The position numbers were made by a program, and so were the translations under genes. Below, piece after piece: positions 25,469 through 35,387 of a stretch of DNA of 64,000 nt. The stretch's first letter is position 1. Every line of letters starts with the position of its first letter. The DNA comes from Marinobacterium rhizophilum DSM 18822 (GTDB lineage Bacteria; Pseudomonadota; Gammaproteobacteria; Pseudomonadales; Balneatricaceae): positions 1-64,000 of the forward strand of contig NZ_KB899092.1 in NCBI RefSeq assembly GCF_000378045.1, written 5' to 3'. Below the pieces are notes generated by a model. That model searched no databases and had not been told where the DNA came from. It was given only the letters and a program-made list of their open reading frames with translations.

Positions 25469-26881
25469 ATGACAACGCGTCTGATGGTCGGTGGCGGTGC
25501 AGGGTTTGCAGGTGATCGTGTTGATGCTGCACTCGCGGTCGCTCAGGATCTCGCGACCCATACGGGTCCCCGCTACCTTGTTTTTGAAACCCTGGCCGAG
25601 CGCACGCTGGCACTGAGCCAGGACCCGATTGCACGGGGCGAACGCGAACAGATGATGCTGCGCCGACTGCGCGTTGTGCTCCCGGTCTGCCTTGAGGCGG
25701 GCATTCCGCTGATCGGAAATTTCGGTTCCTGGAATCCAGAGCAAACGGCTGAAAAAATTGTCAGCCTGTGCGCAGAGCTGGGATGCCGGATTCCCCGGGT
25801 TGCCATTGTGACCGGCGACGACCTGCTCGAGCACTGTTCGGTCGAGCAAATTCTCGGTCTCGATCTGGATGCCCAGCCCGAAACCGATGAACAGCTGACA
25901 TCGGCCAACGTCTATCTGGGCGCCTTTCCGATTGCTCAGGCGCTGGATCAGGGCGCTGATCTGGTCATCACCGGTCGGGTTGCCGATCCTGCGCTGGTGC
26001 TCGGGCCCATGATCAGCACCTTTGGCCTGGCCGAGACGGACTGGGACGCGCTGGCATGCGGCACCCTGGCGGGACACCTGATTGAGTGCGGCGCGCAGAT
26101 TTGCGGTGGCTACTTTGCCGACCCGGGTTTCAAGGATGTGCCGGATCTGGCGTCGGTTGGTTTCCCGATCGTGGAAATATCCGACACCTTTGACTGCCTG
26201 ATCCGCAAGGCCGCCGGCACCGGTGGCTGCGTCACTGAACGCACGGTGATTGAACAGCTGTTGTATGAAATTCACGATCCGGCGGCCTACCTGACCCCCG
26301 ACGTGGTGCTGGATATCAGTGGCGTCAGCGTCACGGAGCTGGGGGCTGACCGGGTGCGGGTCAGCCATGCCCGCGGCAAGCCCCGGCCTGACCGGCTCAA
26401 GGCGACGCTGTGCTTCAATGCCGGCTGGATAGGTGAAGCCGAGATTTCCTATGCCGGGCCCAACGCCATCAGCCGTGCGCGACTGGCGATAGACATCATT
26501 CGTGCCCGGGCGGCCAGGCTGGATGCCGGTTTGCCGTTGCGGTGTGACCTTGTGGGTGTGGTCAGCGCCTTTGGCTGCAAGGCAGGCCTGTCGGATTCAA
26601 TTACTCAATTGCAGACGTCGCTTGGTGCGCTGCCAGGCTGGCCCGAGGATGTGCGTGTGCGGGTTGCGACCCTGGCACCCCAGCGTGAGCGGGTGGCTGA
26701 ATTGCTGGCCGAGGTAGAGGCGCTGTACACCACAGGGCCCGCCGGCGGAGGCGGTGTGCGCACCAGTATCCATCGGCGCATCACCACGGCCGCGGCGGCT
26801 GTACCGCGTGATCTCGTTTCCACCGCGCTGGTTTTTTCCAAGCCGTTAGAGGGAGACCGCGATGTCCGTATCTCTGGTTGA
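25469..26881 (+). CDS. AtuA-family protein (DUF1446)
   Basis: A 470-aa cytosolic protein of the acyclic terpene utilisation AtuA N-terminal family. Hallmarks are VGGGAGFAGDR near the start, IPLIGNFGSWNP, ITGRVADPALVLGPMI and RKAAGTGGCVTERT. The founding member is in the Pseudomonas citronellol/geraniol pathway, but most homologues lie with transporters and act on unknown hydroxyacyl substrates. It overlaps the next gene by 20 bases. Confidence 0.88.
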   Translation: MTTRLMVGGGAGFAGDRVDAALAVAQDLATHTGPRYLVFETLAERTLALSQDPIARGEREQMMLRRLRVVLPVCLEAGIPLIGNFGSWNPEQTAEKIVSLCAELGCRIPRVAIVTGDDLLEHCSVEQILGLDLDAQPETDEQLTSANVYLGAFPIAQALDQGADLVITGRVADPALVLGPMISTFGLAETDWDALACGTLAGHLIECGAQICGGYFADPGFKDVPDLASVGFPIVEISDTFDCLIRKAAGTGGCVTERTVIEQLLYEIHDPAAYLTPDVVLDISGVSVTELGADRVRVSHARGKPRPDRLKATLCFNAGWIGEAEISYAGPNAISRARLAIDIIRARAARLDAGLPLRCDLVGVVSAFGCKAGLSDSITQLQTSLGALPGWPEDVRVRVATLAPQRERVAELLAEVEALYTTGPAGGGGVRTSIHRRITTAAAAVPRDLVSTALVFSKPLEGDRDVRISG

Positions 26882-27209
26882 AGTACCGCTGCATCAGGTT
26901 GCGCACGCCCGTGCCGGTGACAAGGGCAACCGCCTGAACATATCGCTGGTCGCCTACAACCCGGAACTCTGGCCCTGGCTGATGGAGCAGGTAACCGAGG
27001 CCGTCGTGCTGGCCGGATTTGCCGGTCGCAGTCCCAGTGGGGTAAAGCGCTATGTGCTGCCCCAGCTCAGGGCCATGAATTTCGTCATCGATGATGTGCT
27101 GGAAGGCGGTGTCAACCGCTCGCTGGCGCTGGATCGTCATGGCAAGACACTGTCGTATCTGTTGCTGTCGCTGACCGTACGGGTACCCGCACAGTTGCTG
27201 ACGCGTTAA
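26862..27209 (+). CDS. AtuA-like C-terminal domain protein
   Basis: A 115-aa protein matching the small domain that follows AtuA (VPLHQVAHARAGDKGNRLNI, LPQLRAMNFVIDDVLEGGV). In many homologues this domain is fused to the AtuA N-terminal domain; here it is a separate, overlapping gene. It probably forms a complex with the 25469 product. AGGGAGA lies before the ATG, inside the upstream gene. Confidence 0.85.
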   Translation: MSVSLVEVPLHQVAHARAGDKGNRLNISLVAYNPELWPWLMEQVTEAVVLAGFAGRSPSGVKRYVLPQLRAMNFVIDDVLEGGVNRSLALDRHGKTLSYLLLSLTVRVPAQLLTR

Positions 27210-27290
27210 TCCAAACCGAAAATCCGCGGGCATTGAGTGATCAATGCCGACGGCGGGTTCCATACTGCAATAAAAATAAGGCTAACAGAC

Positions 27291-28250
27291 ATGTTCAAGA
27301 AACTGCTCGCTGTCACCGCTACAGTCACGGCACTGTCCAGTACCGTTGCGCTTGGTGAAACGGATCTGCTGATCGGTACGACATCGGCCTCCTCCAGTCA
27401 CTACGGGTACTTTGTCGCGGTATCAAAGCTCATTAACAGTGCCGTGCCGGACGTCAAGAGTTCGGTCGCCGAAACTGGCGCCACCCTGGATAACCTGCGC
27501 CGCTTGAGTCGCAATCAGGTGGATATCGGCCTGATCACGACCAATACCCTGTATGAGGCCTATAACGGGGTCGACAGCTTCGAGGGGAAGGCTGTGCCGT
27601 CGAAATTGCTGTGGATTTATTCGCTGGCACCACAGAATGTGGCCGTGCGTGCCGACGCCGACGTGACCCGTCTGTCACAGCTGGCGGGCATGGCTTTCAA
27701 TCCGGGCATTCGGGGTTCCTCGACCGAAGCCACCAGTGAGCGGGTGCTGCAGCTGCTGGATATCAGTCCGGACTACGTTCGCGGCTCCACCAGCGACGTC
27801 GTGAATGCGATCAAGGACAATCGGGTGGTGGGCTACGTCAAGTCAGGCGCCGGGTTCAAGCTCGATGCCTCTACGCGTGATATCGCCGCCCAGACACCGC
27901 TGCACATTCTGGGATTAGCGCCCGAGCAGATTGCAAAGGTGGAAACGGCCTTGCCTCAGCTGTCGATATTCAATGTGCCGGCTATCGACGAAATGCAGGT
28001 TCCGGCCTACAGCACCTGGGGCTTTGCGGTGGGTGCTTCGGCCAGCGAAAAACTGGACGACGAGGTGGCCTACGCGATCATCAGGGCCGTGATGGAGGAT
28101 GATTCGCAGCAGGTCGCGGCCATGGCCAGCCTCAAGGGCCTGAACCTGGCTGAGATGACCCTGGCTTACGCCACATCGCCGCTGCATCCTGCCACCGTGC
28201 GCTATCTGCAGGAAAAGGGTTACGAAGTACCGGCGCGCCTGATCCAATAA
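27291..28250 (+). CDS. TAXI-family TRAP transporter solute-binding protein
   Basis: A 319-aa periplasmic protein. Signal peptide MFKKLLAVTATVTALSSTVALG with predicted cleavage after ALG. The mature part starts LLIGTTSASSSHYGYF, matching the TAXI (TRAP-associated extracytoplasmic immunogenic) family motif (G-T-x-x-x-G-x-Y). It delivers a small organic acid to the fused permease encoded next. The start at 27291 is set by the signal peptide. Confidence 0.9.
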   Translation: MFKKLLAVTATVTALSSTVALGETDLLIGTTSASSSHYGYFVAVSKLINSAVPDVKSSVAETGATLDNLRRLSRNQVDIGLITTNTLYEAYNGVDSFEGKAVPSKLLWIYSLAPQNVAVRADADVTRLSQLAGMAFNPGIRGSSTEATSERVLQLLDISPDYVRGSTSDVVNAIKDNRVVGYVKSGAGFKLDASTRDIAAQTPLHILGLAPEQIAKVETALPQLSIFNVPAIDEMQVPAYSTWGFAVGASASEKLDDEVAYAIIRAVMEDDSQQVAAMASLKGLNLAEMTLAYATSPLHPATVRYLQEKGYEVPARLIQ

Positions 28251-28273
28251 GCTAATTGCTGGATACCGACACG

Positions 28274-30190
28274 ATGATACCTTTTGATCACATTCGTGAG
28301 CGACTGGGACAGCTGATCGCCTTTGCGCTGGTGTGCTTTGTGCTCTTCACCTCGGCGTTTGGCGAACTGACCAGTCTGATACAGCGCCCGGTCTTTCTGT
28401 TGCTGGTCATTTTGCTGGGCACGCTGCACTTCCCGCTGTGGCGCAAAAGCCGCCTGCGGCCGCTGGGCCGGCTGATCGATCTGGCCATGGCGGCTATGGC
28501 GCTGGTCGCCTGCGGCTACATCATTGCCAAGTCGGATGACATCATGACCGGGCTGCCGATGGCGCAAACGCTTGATCTGGTGCTGTGCTGGGGGCTGGTG
28601 GTGCTGCTGCTGGAACTTGCGCGCCGTACTGTGGGCTGGATATTCCCGCTGATGGTCGTCCTGATGCTGGCCTATACGCTGCTGGGGGCTGATTTGCCTG
28701 AACCCCTGCGCCATCGCGGATTTGATATCTACTTCGTGACCGAAACGCTGTTTCTCGGTGACCTGGGGTTATGGGGCATGTTGCTGGGGGTAGCGGCGAC
28801 GGTGATTGCCGCCTTTACGGTCTTCGGCAGTCTGCTGCTGCAGTCGGGTGGGGGGCAGGCGTTGCTGAACCTGTCTCTGCGTGTGGGTGGTCGCTCCAGG
28901 GGTGGTGCGGCCAAGATTGCGACCATCGCCTCAGGGCTGTTTGGCATGGTGTCTGGCAGCTCCGTGGCCAATGTGGCGACCACCGGCAATTTCACCATCC
29001 CGATGATGCGCAGGCTCGGCTACCCGCCTGCGCTGGCGGGCGGTGTCGAGGCGGTGGCGTCAACCGGAAGTCAGCTGGCGCCGCCCATCATGGGCGCGGC
29101 TGCCTTTATCATGGCGGAGCTGATCGACAAGCCGTATACGGAAATTGCCCTGGGGGCCGTGCTGCCGGCATTGCTGTTCTATGGGGCGATCTTTCTGACC
29201 ATTCATTTTCTGGCCATTCGACTGCGGCTGGATCCGGTTCCCGAAAGCGAGCTGCCGAGCTGGCGTCAGGCGCTGAATCCGACCTATCTGCTGCCGGTCG
29301 TGGCGGCCTTTGCCGGGCTGCTGTTCGGCATTGTCAGCGGCAACAGCATCCAGACCACCGCGTTCTATGCGATTTGCGGTGTGGTCATCGGCTTTGTCGG
29401 TGTCCGTTTGCCCATCGGTTCCAGGGCGAAGCCCGAGACCGAATCCGTTGCGGTGATACTGGCCGCCATTGCAACCGATGTTGCCAAGGGACTGGTGGTG
29501 GTCGGTGTCCTGCTGGCCTGTGCCCAGATCCTGGTGGCCATGATCAACCTGACGGGTGTCGGTGTGGCCATGGCTTCGGGCATCCTGGCGCTGGCGGGTG
29601 ACAGTGCCCTGAGTGTGGCGATCATCGTGGCGCTGGTTTGCATGATCATGGGCATGGGTGTGCCGACAACGGCGGCCTATGTGCTGGTGGCCTCGGTCAT
29701 GGCGCCGGCGCTGACGAACATGGGGTTCGAGCCCTATGCGGCCCACATGTTTGTGTTTTTCTACGCGACCTTGTCCGTCATTACGCCGCCGGTCTGTATA
29801 GCAGTCTTTGTGGCGGCCGGTATTGCCGGTGAGCGCTGGATCAGGGTCGCCCGGTGGGCGCTGACGTTGTCGGCCGTTACCTACCTCATACCCTTTCTGT
29901 TTCTGTTTTCCCCGGGGTATCTGGGACAGGGCGGGGCCATGGCAATCATCAATGCGGTGATCTTTGGAGGCGTGATCTGCGTTGCCGTCAGCGTGCTGCT
30001 CAGTGGGCTGGTGGCGCGTAATGTGCCGGCGCTGCTGACCTGGTTGGTTGTTGCGGTATGTGCAGCCTGGCCATCGCTCTATGTTCAGGCCGGTGCCCTG
30101 GCGCTGCTGGGACCCGCCGTCTGGCTGCTGCGTCGGCACCTGCGCGTGCAGGACCTGCCTGTCGCGGCGCAGCCCAGTCGCGTGCTGTAG
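28274..30190 (+). CDS. TRAP transporter fused permease
   Basis: A 638-aa inner-membrane protein. An N-terminal four-helix DctQ-like part is joined to a DctM-like part of about 12 spans (GGRSRGGAAKIATIASGLFG, SGSSVANVATTGNFTIPMM, STGSQLAPPIMGAAAFIMAE). It is the type found with TAXI binding proteins and uses an ion gradient. ATG 28274 is used; an upstream TTG at 28256 is possible. It completes an operon: two AtuA-like proteins, binding protein, permease. Confidence 0.92.
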   Translation: MIPFDHIRERLGQLIAFALVCFVLFTSAFGELTSLIQRPVFLLLVILLGTLHFPLWRKSRLRPLGRLIDLAMAAMALVACGYIIAKSDDIMTGLPMAQTLDLVLCWGLVVLLLELARRTVGWIFPLMVVLMLAYTLLGADLPEPLRHRGFDIYFVTETLFLGDLGLWGMLLGVAATVIAAFTVFGSLLLQSGGGQALLNLSLRVGGRSRGGAAKIATIASGLFGMVSGSSVANVATTGNFTIPMMRRLGYPPALAGGVEAVASTGSQLAPPIMGAAAFIMAELIDKPYTEIALGAVLPALLFYGAIFLTIHFLAIRLRLDPVPESELPSWRQALNPTYLLPVVAAFAGLLFGIVSGNSIQTTAFYAICGVVIGFVGVRLPIGSRAKPETESVAVILAAIATDVAKGLVVVGVLLACAQILVAMINLTGVGVAMASGILALAGDSALSVAIIVALVCMIMGMGVPTTAAYVLVASVMAPALTNMGFEPYAAHMFVFFYATLSVITPPVCIAVFVAAGIAGERWIRVARWALTLSAVTYLIPFLFLFSPGYLGQGGAMAIINAVIFGGVICVAVSVLLSGLVARNVPALLTWLVVAVCAAWPSLYVQAGALALLGPAVWLLRRHLRVQDLPVAAQPSRVL

Positions 30191-30255
30191 GCGCTGATCA
30201 GGTGACTGAGCCGGCCGGCCTGAGCGCCGGCCTGTTGCGCAAAAGCGCCTTTGCC

Positions 30256-30287
30256 AAAAAGCCCGCCAGTTTCCTGGCGGGCTTTTT
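30256..30287 (+). terminator. Rho-independent terminator of the TRAP operon
   Basis: AAAAAGCCCGCCAG-TTTC-CTGGCGGGCTTTTT, a strong hairpin with T-run 66 bases after the permease stop. A-tracts on the other side let it also serve the minus strand. Confidence 0.92.
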
Positions 30288-30358
30288 GACATCGTTGATG
30301 TGAACATCTGCTGATTCGAATATCTGCCGAATCCTGGCCTCAGGCCAAGTCCGCCGGC

Positions 30359-31204
30359 TTAGTCGACGAGCAGTGCCTTGGCATGGAAGCGCAGATGGTC
30401 TTCGATAAAGCTCGAAATAAAGAAGTAGCTGTGGTCAAAGTCCGGCTGCATGCGCAGCTGCAGCGGGTGTCCGGCTGCTTCGCAGGCGGCCTGCAGGGTT
30501 TCGGGCTTGAGCTGCACGGCCATAAAGTCGTCCGCCTCGCCCTGATCCACCAGCAGTGGCAGGCGTTCTGTCAGCTCGCTGCGAATCAGCTCGCAGGCAT
30601 CGTACTGTGCCCAGGTGCTGCGGTCCTCACCCAGGTAGCCGCTGAAGGCTTTCTCGCCCCAGGGGCACTGGCTGGGGTTGCTGATGGGCGCGAAGGCCGA
30701 CACAGACGCATAGCGGCCCGGGTTTTTCAGCGCGCTGATGAGGGCGCCATGGCCACCCATGGAGTGGCCGCTGATGCTGCGCCTGTCGCTCACCGGAAAG
30801 CTGGCTTCAATCAGTGCCGGCAGTTCGATATTGACGTAGTCGTACATGCGATAGTGGCTGCTCCAGGGCGCCTGGGTGGCATTGACGTAAAAGCCTGCGC
30901 CGCTGCCAAAATCATAGCTGTCGTGCTCGCCCGGCATATCAAAGCCGCGCGGGCTGGTGTCGGGGCAGACAAGTACCAGGCCGAGCTCCGAGGCCACGCG
31001 CAGGGCGCCCGCCTTCTGAGTGAAGTTTTCATCTGTGCAGGTCAGGCCCGAGAGCCAGTAAAGGCTGTGGCAGGGGGCACTGAGGGTCTGTTCAGGCAGG
31101 TAGATGGCAAAAATCATGTCGCAATCAAGGCTGCTGGAGCGGTGGCGATAGCGCTCGAGCCAACCATTGAAGGCGCGGTTACGGGAAATACGTTCCAGGC
31201 TCAT
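30359..31204 (-). CDS. fghA: S-formylglutathione hydrolase
   Basis: A 281-aa alpha/beta hydrolase (esterase D family). The nucleophile is Ser in [11 protein letters not shown] (about residue 147); [15 protein letters not shown] is the family motif around the oxyanion hole. Asp (EADDFM) and His (FDHSYFF) complete the triad. It hydrolyses S-formylglutathione to formate and glutathione in formaldehyde detoxification. The ATG at 31204 fits the family start [14 protein letters not shown]. It lies downstream of frmA on the same strand. Confidence 0.95.
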   Translation of the reverse strand: MSLERISRNRAFNGWLERYRHRSSSLDCDMIFAIYLPEQTLSAPCHSLYWLSGLTCTDENFTQKAGALRVASELGLVLVCPDTSPRGFDMPGEHDSYDFGSGAGFYVNATQAPWSSHYRMYDYVNIELPALIEASFPVSDRRSISGHSMGGHGALISALKNPGRYASVSAFAPISNPSQCPWGEKAFSGYLGEDRSTWAQYDACELIRSELTERLPLLVDQGEADDFMAVQLKPETLQAACEAAGHPLQLRMQPDFDHSYFFISSFIEDHLRFHAKALLVD

Positions 31205-31265
31205 GGTGATGTATCCGGGTAGGGTGATAGAAAAAACCGCACATCGCTTCTGTAGCGCGCAGATA

Positions 31266-31293
31266 ACACAAAGGGCCATCAGGCCCTTTGTGT
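31266..31293 (-). terminator. Hairpin between frmA and fghA
   Basis: ACACAAAGGGCC-ATCA-GGCCCTTTGTGT, a 12-bp perfect stem in the 112-bp gap. There is no T-run on the minus strand, so it may attenuate or stabilise the frmA transcript rather than stop it. Confidence 0.6.
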
Positions 31294-31316
31294 GTACTTG
31301 CGATGTTCAGGCGGGA

Positions 31317-32447
<1,131 letters not shown>

Positions 32448-32676
32448 TTAAAGAATATGGCGTTCTGTACCTTAGCCCGGACAAGCGCGTTTGTCTGGGT
32501 GTTGTTCACCCTGGTGGCGGGTGATGCCGGGTGAGCCCTGGGCGGCGGTGACAGTAATACGAAGCCGCCAGTTTATCGAGTGGCACGGACAAGGTTAAGT
32601 GTTCTGGCTGCACAACATTGTTGCCCAACTGCAATAATGCGATTTTGGCTGGCCCGCAATCGGGCTGCGCCAGGCT

Positions 32677-33300
32677 TCACGCCCGCAGCGTCAGTGGGCG
32701 TGCGCGAGCGAGGAAGCTGAGAATGTCGCGCCGGCTGATCACGCCATTGAGCTGGTTATGACGATTGATCACGGGCAGGGCATTAAGATCCCGCTCCAGC
32801 ATCAGTAATGCGACCTGGCGAATATTTTCGTTCTCGCTGACCGCGATAACCGGTTGCTGCATGAGTGTGCTGATCGGGCCGCCGCTGACAAAGCTGATCT
32901 TGCCATCGCGAATCATCAGGCACTTGAGTACTTCGGTGCGGGTCAGCATGCCTACCAGCTGCGCCGGCGGGTCTATGACCACAAGCTGCGCGATATCGTG
33001 CTGTTGCATGAGGTGCCAGGCATCACCCAGATTTTGCAAGGTGGTAATGGTGATGGGCGGGTATGACATCAGGCTGGCGACAGTGCCTGTTGTCTGGTCG
33101 TCTGATTGCGGCCGTGACGGTTCGCTCAAGGCCGGGTCACGGTAAAGCCGTGTAGGGTCGAGCCGAGCGGCGCCACGCGACTTCTGCGCGGGCGACCGGG
33201 GTCTTGCTATGGTACGGGGCTGGCCCAGGTAAATTCTGAGCTGGTCCGATGTCCCTTCGAATACAGGCCCCGCCGAAGAGAAAAGTTTAAACAAGCTCAA
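32677..33300 (-). CDS. CBS-domain protein
   Basis: A 207-aa protein. Residues 1-70 are basic and unassigned. Residues about 72-135 and 142-205 are two CBS motifs (LVVIDPPAQLVGMLTRTEVL, then INRHNQLNGVISRRDILSFL) that together form a Bateman module binding adenine nucleotides. It has no enzymatic partner domain, so it is likely a stand-alone sensor. Divergent from the peroxiredoxin gene, with 200 bp between them. Confidence 0.88.
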   Translation of the reverse strand: MSLFKLFSSAGPVFEGTSDQLRIYLGQPRTIARPRSPAQKSRGAARLDPTRLYRDPALSEPSRPQSDDQTTGTVASLMSYPPITITTLQNLGDAWHLMQQHDIAQLVVIDPPAQLVGMLTRTEVLKCLMIRDGKISFVSGGPISTLMQQPVIAVSENENIRQVALLMLERDLNALPVINRHNQLNGVISRRDILSFLARARPLTLRA

Positions 33301-33500
33301 GCTCCAGGCGACGTTGCCTGCCTGGCAACCTGTGATTGCTTTAAGATTAGACCAAGTTGCAGGCGCCTTGTAGCACGATACCCAGGTCAGTAATGGTGCA
33401 CAAACGTGTTCGTCGCGGCGATGAATGGCTACACTGCGGCATGGGTGTAATGCAGGCTCAACCCAGAGCCGATCTCGGTTCCACTATCAGGAGTATTCAG

Positions 33501-33974
33501 ATGATACAGACAGGTGACAGGATTCCGGCCGTTAACATAACCGTGCTGACGGCTGAGGGGCAGGAAACCCTGCCGGCGAGCGAGCTGTTTGCCGCAAAGA
33601 AGGTTGTGCTGTTTGCATTGCCAGGGGCTTTTACGCCCACCTGCTCAAATACCCATTTGCCGGGCTACGTGGTCAAGGCGGATGACTTCTTTGCCAAGGG
33701 CGTTGATATGATCGCCTGCCTGTCCGTCAACGATGCTTTTGTCATGCGTGCCTGGGGCGAAAGTCAGAATGCCGAGGCCATTACGATGCTGGCCGACGGC
33801 GGTGGTGCCCTGACGCAAGCGCTGGGGCTGGGCGTCGATACGGGGGACTTTGGCGGCATGCGCTCGCGTCGTTATGCCATGCTTATCGAGGACGGTGTAG
33901 TCACTGCCCTCAACGTCGAAGAGCCGAAAAAATTCGAAGTCAGCGACGCCGATACGATGCTGGCGCTGCTGTAA
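33501..33974 (+). CDS. Peroxiredoxin (Prx5/AhpE-like redoxin)
   Basis: A 157-aa redoxin. The peroxidatic Cys is in PGAFTPTCSNTHLPGY (about residue 49), the signature of the Prx5 group. A second Cys in MIACLSVNDAFVM could resolve. It reduces H2O2 and alkyl peroxides using glutaredoxin or thioredoxin. CAGGAG lies 10 bases before the ATG; an upstream ATG at 33393 is not used. Confidence 0.93.
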   Translation: MIQTGDRIPAVNITVLTAEGQETLPASELFAAKKVVLFALPGAFTPTCSNTHLPGYVVKADDFFAKGVDMIACLSVNDAFVMRAWGESQNAEAITMLADGGGALTQALGLGVDTGDFGGMRSRRYAMLIEDGVVTALNVEEPKKFEVSDADTMLALL

Positions 33975-34146
33975 GACCCAGGGGGAAGCGCGCTACTGCG
34001 GTGGGATTTGATGCAGGTCAATTCCCGCTGTATCGGCCGGGTTGCATCGCTATCGGGCCATGGGAAATTTGAGCTGCGTCAATATTCGCACCGGCAGATG
34101 CGGATAATCTCTGTTGTAACTGCAATGCAATACAGAGGTGACGCAA

Positions 34147-34278
34147 ATGTTCGGTCTGGATGTCTACAGCTTAGAAGTGTTACTGCCAAGTGTTGTTGGA
34201 GTACTGGCGATCGCATCGGTCATGACGTGGGGGTGTGTACGGGTCTGTCATCTGGTGAAGCAGGATCCGCACCGTTAA
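34147..34278 (+). CDS. Small single-pass membrane protein (43 aa)
   Basis: Encoded by 43 codons and too short for standard ORF lists. GAGGTGACGCAA places a good ribosome site before the ATG. It starts MFGLDVYSLEVLLPSVVGV; one hydrophobic span (about residues 12-33) follows, then a short Cys/His/Lys tail ending HLVKQDPHR. A strong terminator follows at 34344. The layout (short acidic outside, one span, basic inside) is that of small membrane subunits, but no partner is evident. Confidence 0.6.
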   Translation: MFGLDVYSLEVLLPSVVGVLAIASVMTWGCVRVCHLVKQDPHR

Positions 34279-34343
34279 TCGGGTGTTGCCTGTTCACCGG
34301 GTCAGCCTCTCAGGCCTTCAGTACCCACTGAAAATCCCAACAT

Positions 34344-34380
34344 AAACCGCGCAACGCAGCTTGCGCGGTTTATTTGTTTT
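34344..34380 (+). terminator. Rho-independent terminator
   Basis: AAACCGCGCAA-CGCAGC-TTGCGCGGTTT followed by ATTTGTTTT. It ends the small membrane protein transcript, and possibly read-through from the peroxiredoxin gene. Confidence 0.85.
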
Positions 34381-34617
34381 GGCCTTTGCTAGCGGGTCAT
34401 GCGCTGCTGCGTACGCGCGTACTCTTTAATGCGCGTTGGGCCCCATCCATCTAAATTAAAACGTAAATTAAAATTAAAAATTTTTATTCGCCGGGGGCGT
34501 TCGTCCCGAATAGTAACGCCTATACTTTTATCAGGTTCAGCTGTATAGCTGCTGTTACGCTTTAGCGGTTTGGGCCAGAGGCTTTGGCCTTGTCGCCACC
34601 GGAGTGTGGGCTGAAAT

Positions 34618-35226
34618 ATGAACACTTTATCTGGGCAAAGGTTAATGGAAGACCTTGGATTGCCCTATTTCAGGACGATCTCGACATTTGGTGCGCTAAG
34701 CGACACCACTGTTGTGCACCTGATCAGGTGCGGTGAAGTACAGGCACTGGAGCCCGGCGAAATACTGTTCGAGGCGGGTGATCCGTCCGAAGGGTTCTAT
34801 ATCATTCTCAAAGGCCAGCTGGCCTTCCATAAATACCACCAAGGCCATTACGGCTTTATCCGCAACTACCATTTTGGCGAGAACATCGGCTTCGTCGGCA
34901 TGATCGCGCTACATCGGCGTATCGGGCGCGCGCGTGCGGTGGGCGAGGTGATCGTGGTGAAAATTTCCACTCGACTGTTCAATGATCTGTATGAAACCAA
35001 TACGCAGGAATTTGCCCTGCTGCTGATGAACCTGTCGAGGGATATGGCCCGAGGCATTCGCGCCGTGGACAACCTGCTTGTGGAGCAGCATTACTCGGCG
35101 ATGAATGCACAGGGCCGTAAAGCGGTCGCTGCCGATGTTGACGAGGTGGACCTCGAAACGGCAGATGTCGCGACAGCGGATACGGGTAGGGCGGCAAAGG
35201 TGCGATACCTGGCCGGGCTACGCTAG
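34618..35226 (+). CDS. Cyclic nucleotide-binding domain protein
   Basis: A 202-aa protein with one cNMP-binding fold (residues about 20-140: LEPGEILFEAGDPSEGFYII is the beta-roll; FGENIGFVGMIALHRRIGRA is the phosphate cassette). There is no DNA-binding helix-turn-helix after it. The last 50 residues are acidic and low complexity. The upstream region has an unusually AT-rich run around 34455-34480 that may hold its promoter. Likely a regulatory subunit of an unknown system. Confidence 0.82.
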   Translation: MNTLSGQRLMEDLGLPYFRTISTFGALSDTTVVHLIRCGEVQALEPGEILFEAGDPSEGFYIILKGQLAFHKYHQGHYGFIRNYHFGENIGFVGMIALHRRIGRARAVGEVIVVKISTRLFNDLYETNTQEFALLLMNLSRDMARGIRAVDNLLVEQHYSAMNAQGRKAVAADVDEVDLETADVATADTGRAAKVRYLAGLR

Positions 35227-35383
35227 CAGCCTAACCCGGCCAGACTCCTAGCAGACTGTTGAAAAACTACCTGCGTTGCTATTGCGGCGTTAAAAATCGG
35301 ATCAAATCGGTCTTTCCCTCGCTACGACCGGCTAAGCCCGACAGGCAGCTAGGTAGCCTAAACTAACCCGGACAGCCTCCTAG
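35223..35383. mobile_element. MITE-like element, copy B (composite, diverged)
   Basis: CTAG at 35248-35251, followed by CAGACTGTTGAAAAAC, pairs with a right end AACCCGGACAGCCTCCTAG ending at 35383. An internal end GACAGGCAGCTAG lies at about 35341-35352. The segment TCGGTCTTTCCCTCGCTACG is shared with the 49692 and 58811 copies. It may be two insertions or one element with a partial duplication. It fills the gap between the cNMP gene and the DUF2058 gene. Confidence 0.6.
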
Positions 35384-35387
35384 GCGC

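Noticed and set aside
29060-30307. Long minus-strand frame (415 aa) over the TRAP permease
   Set aside because: Composition is His/Gln/Arg-rich shadow of a GC-rich coding strand; the plus strand encodes a clear TRAP permease.
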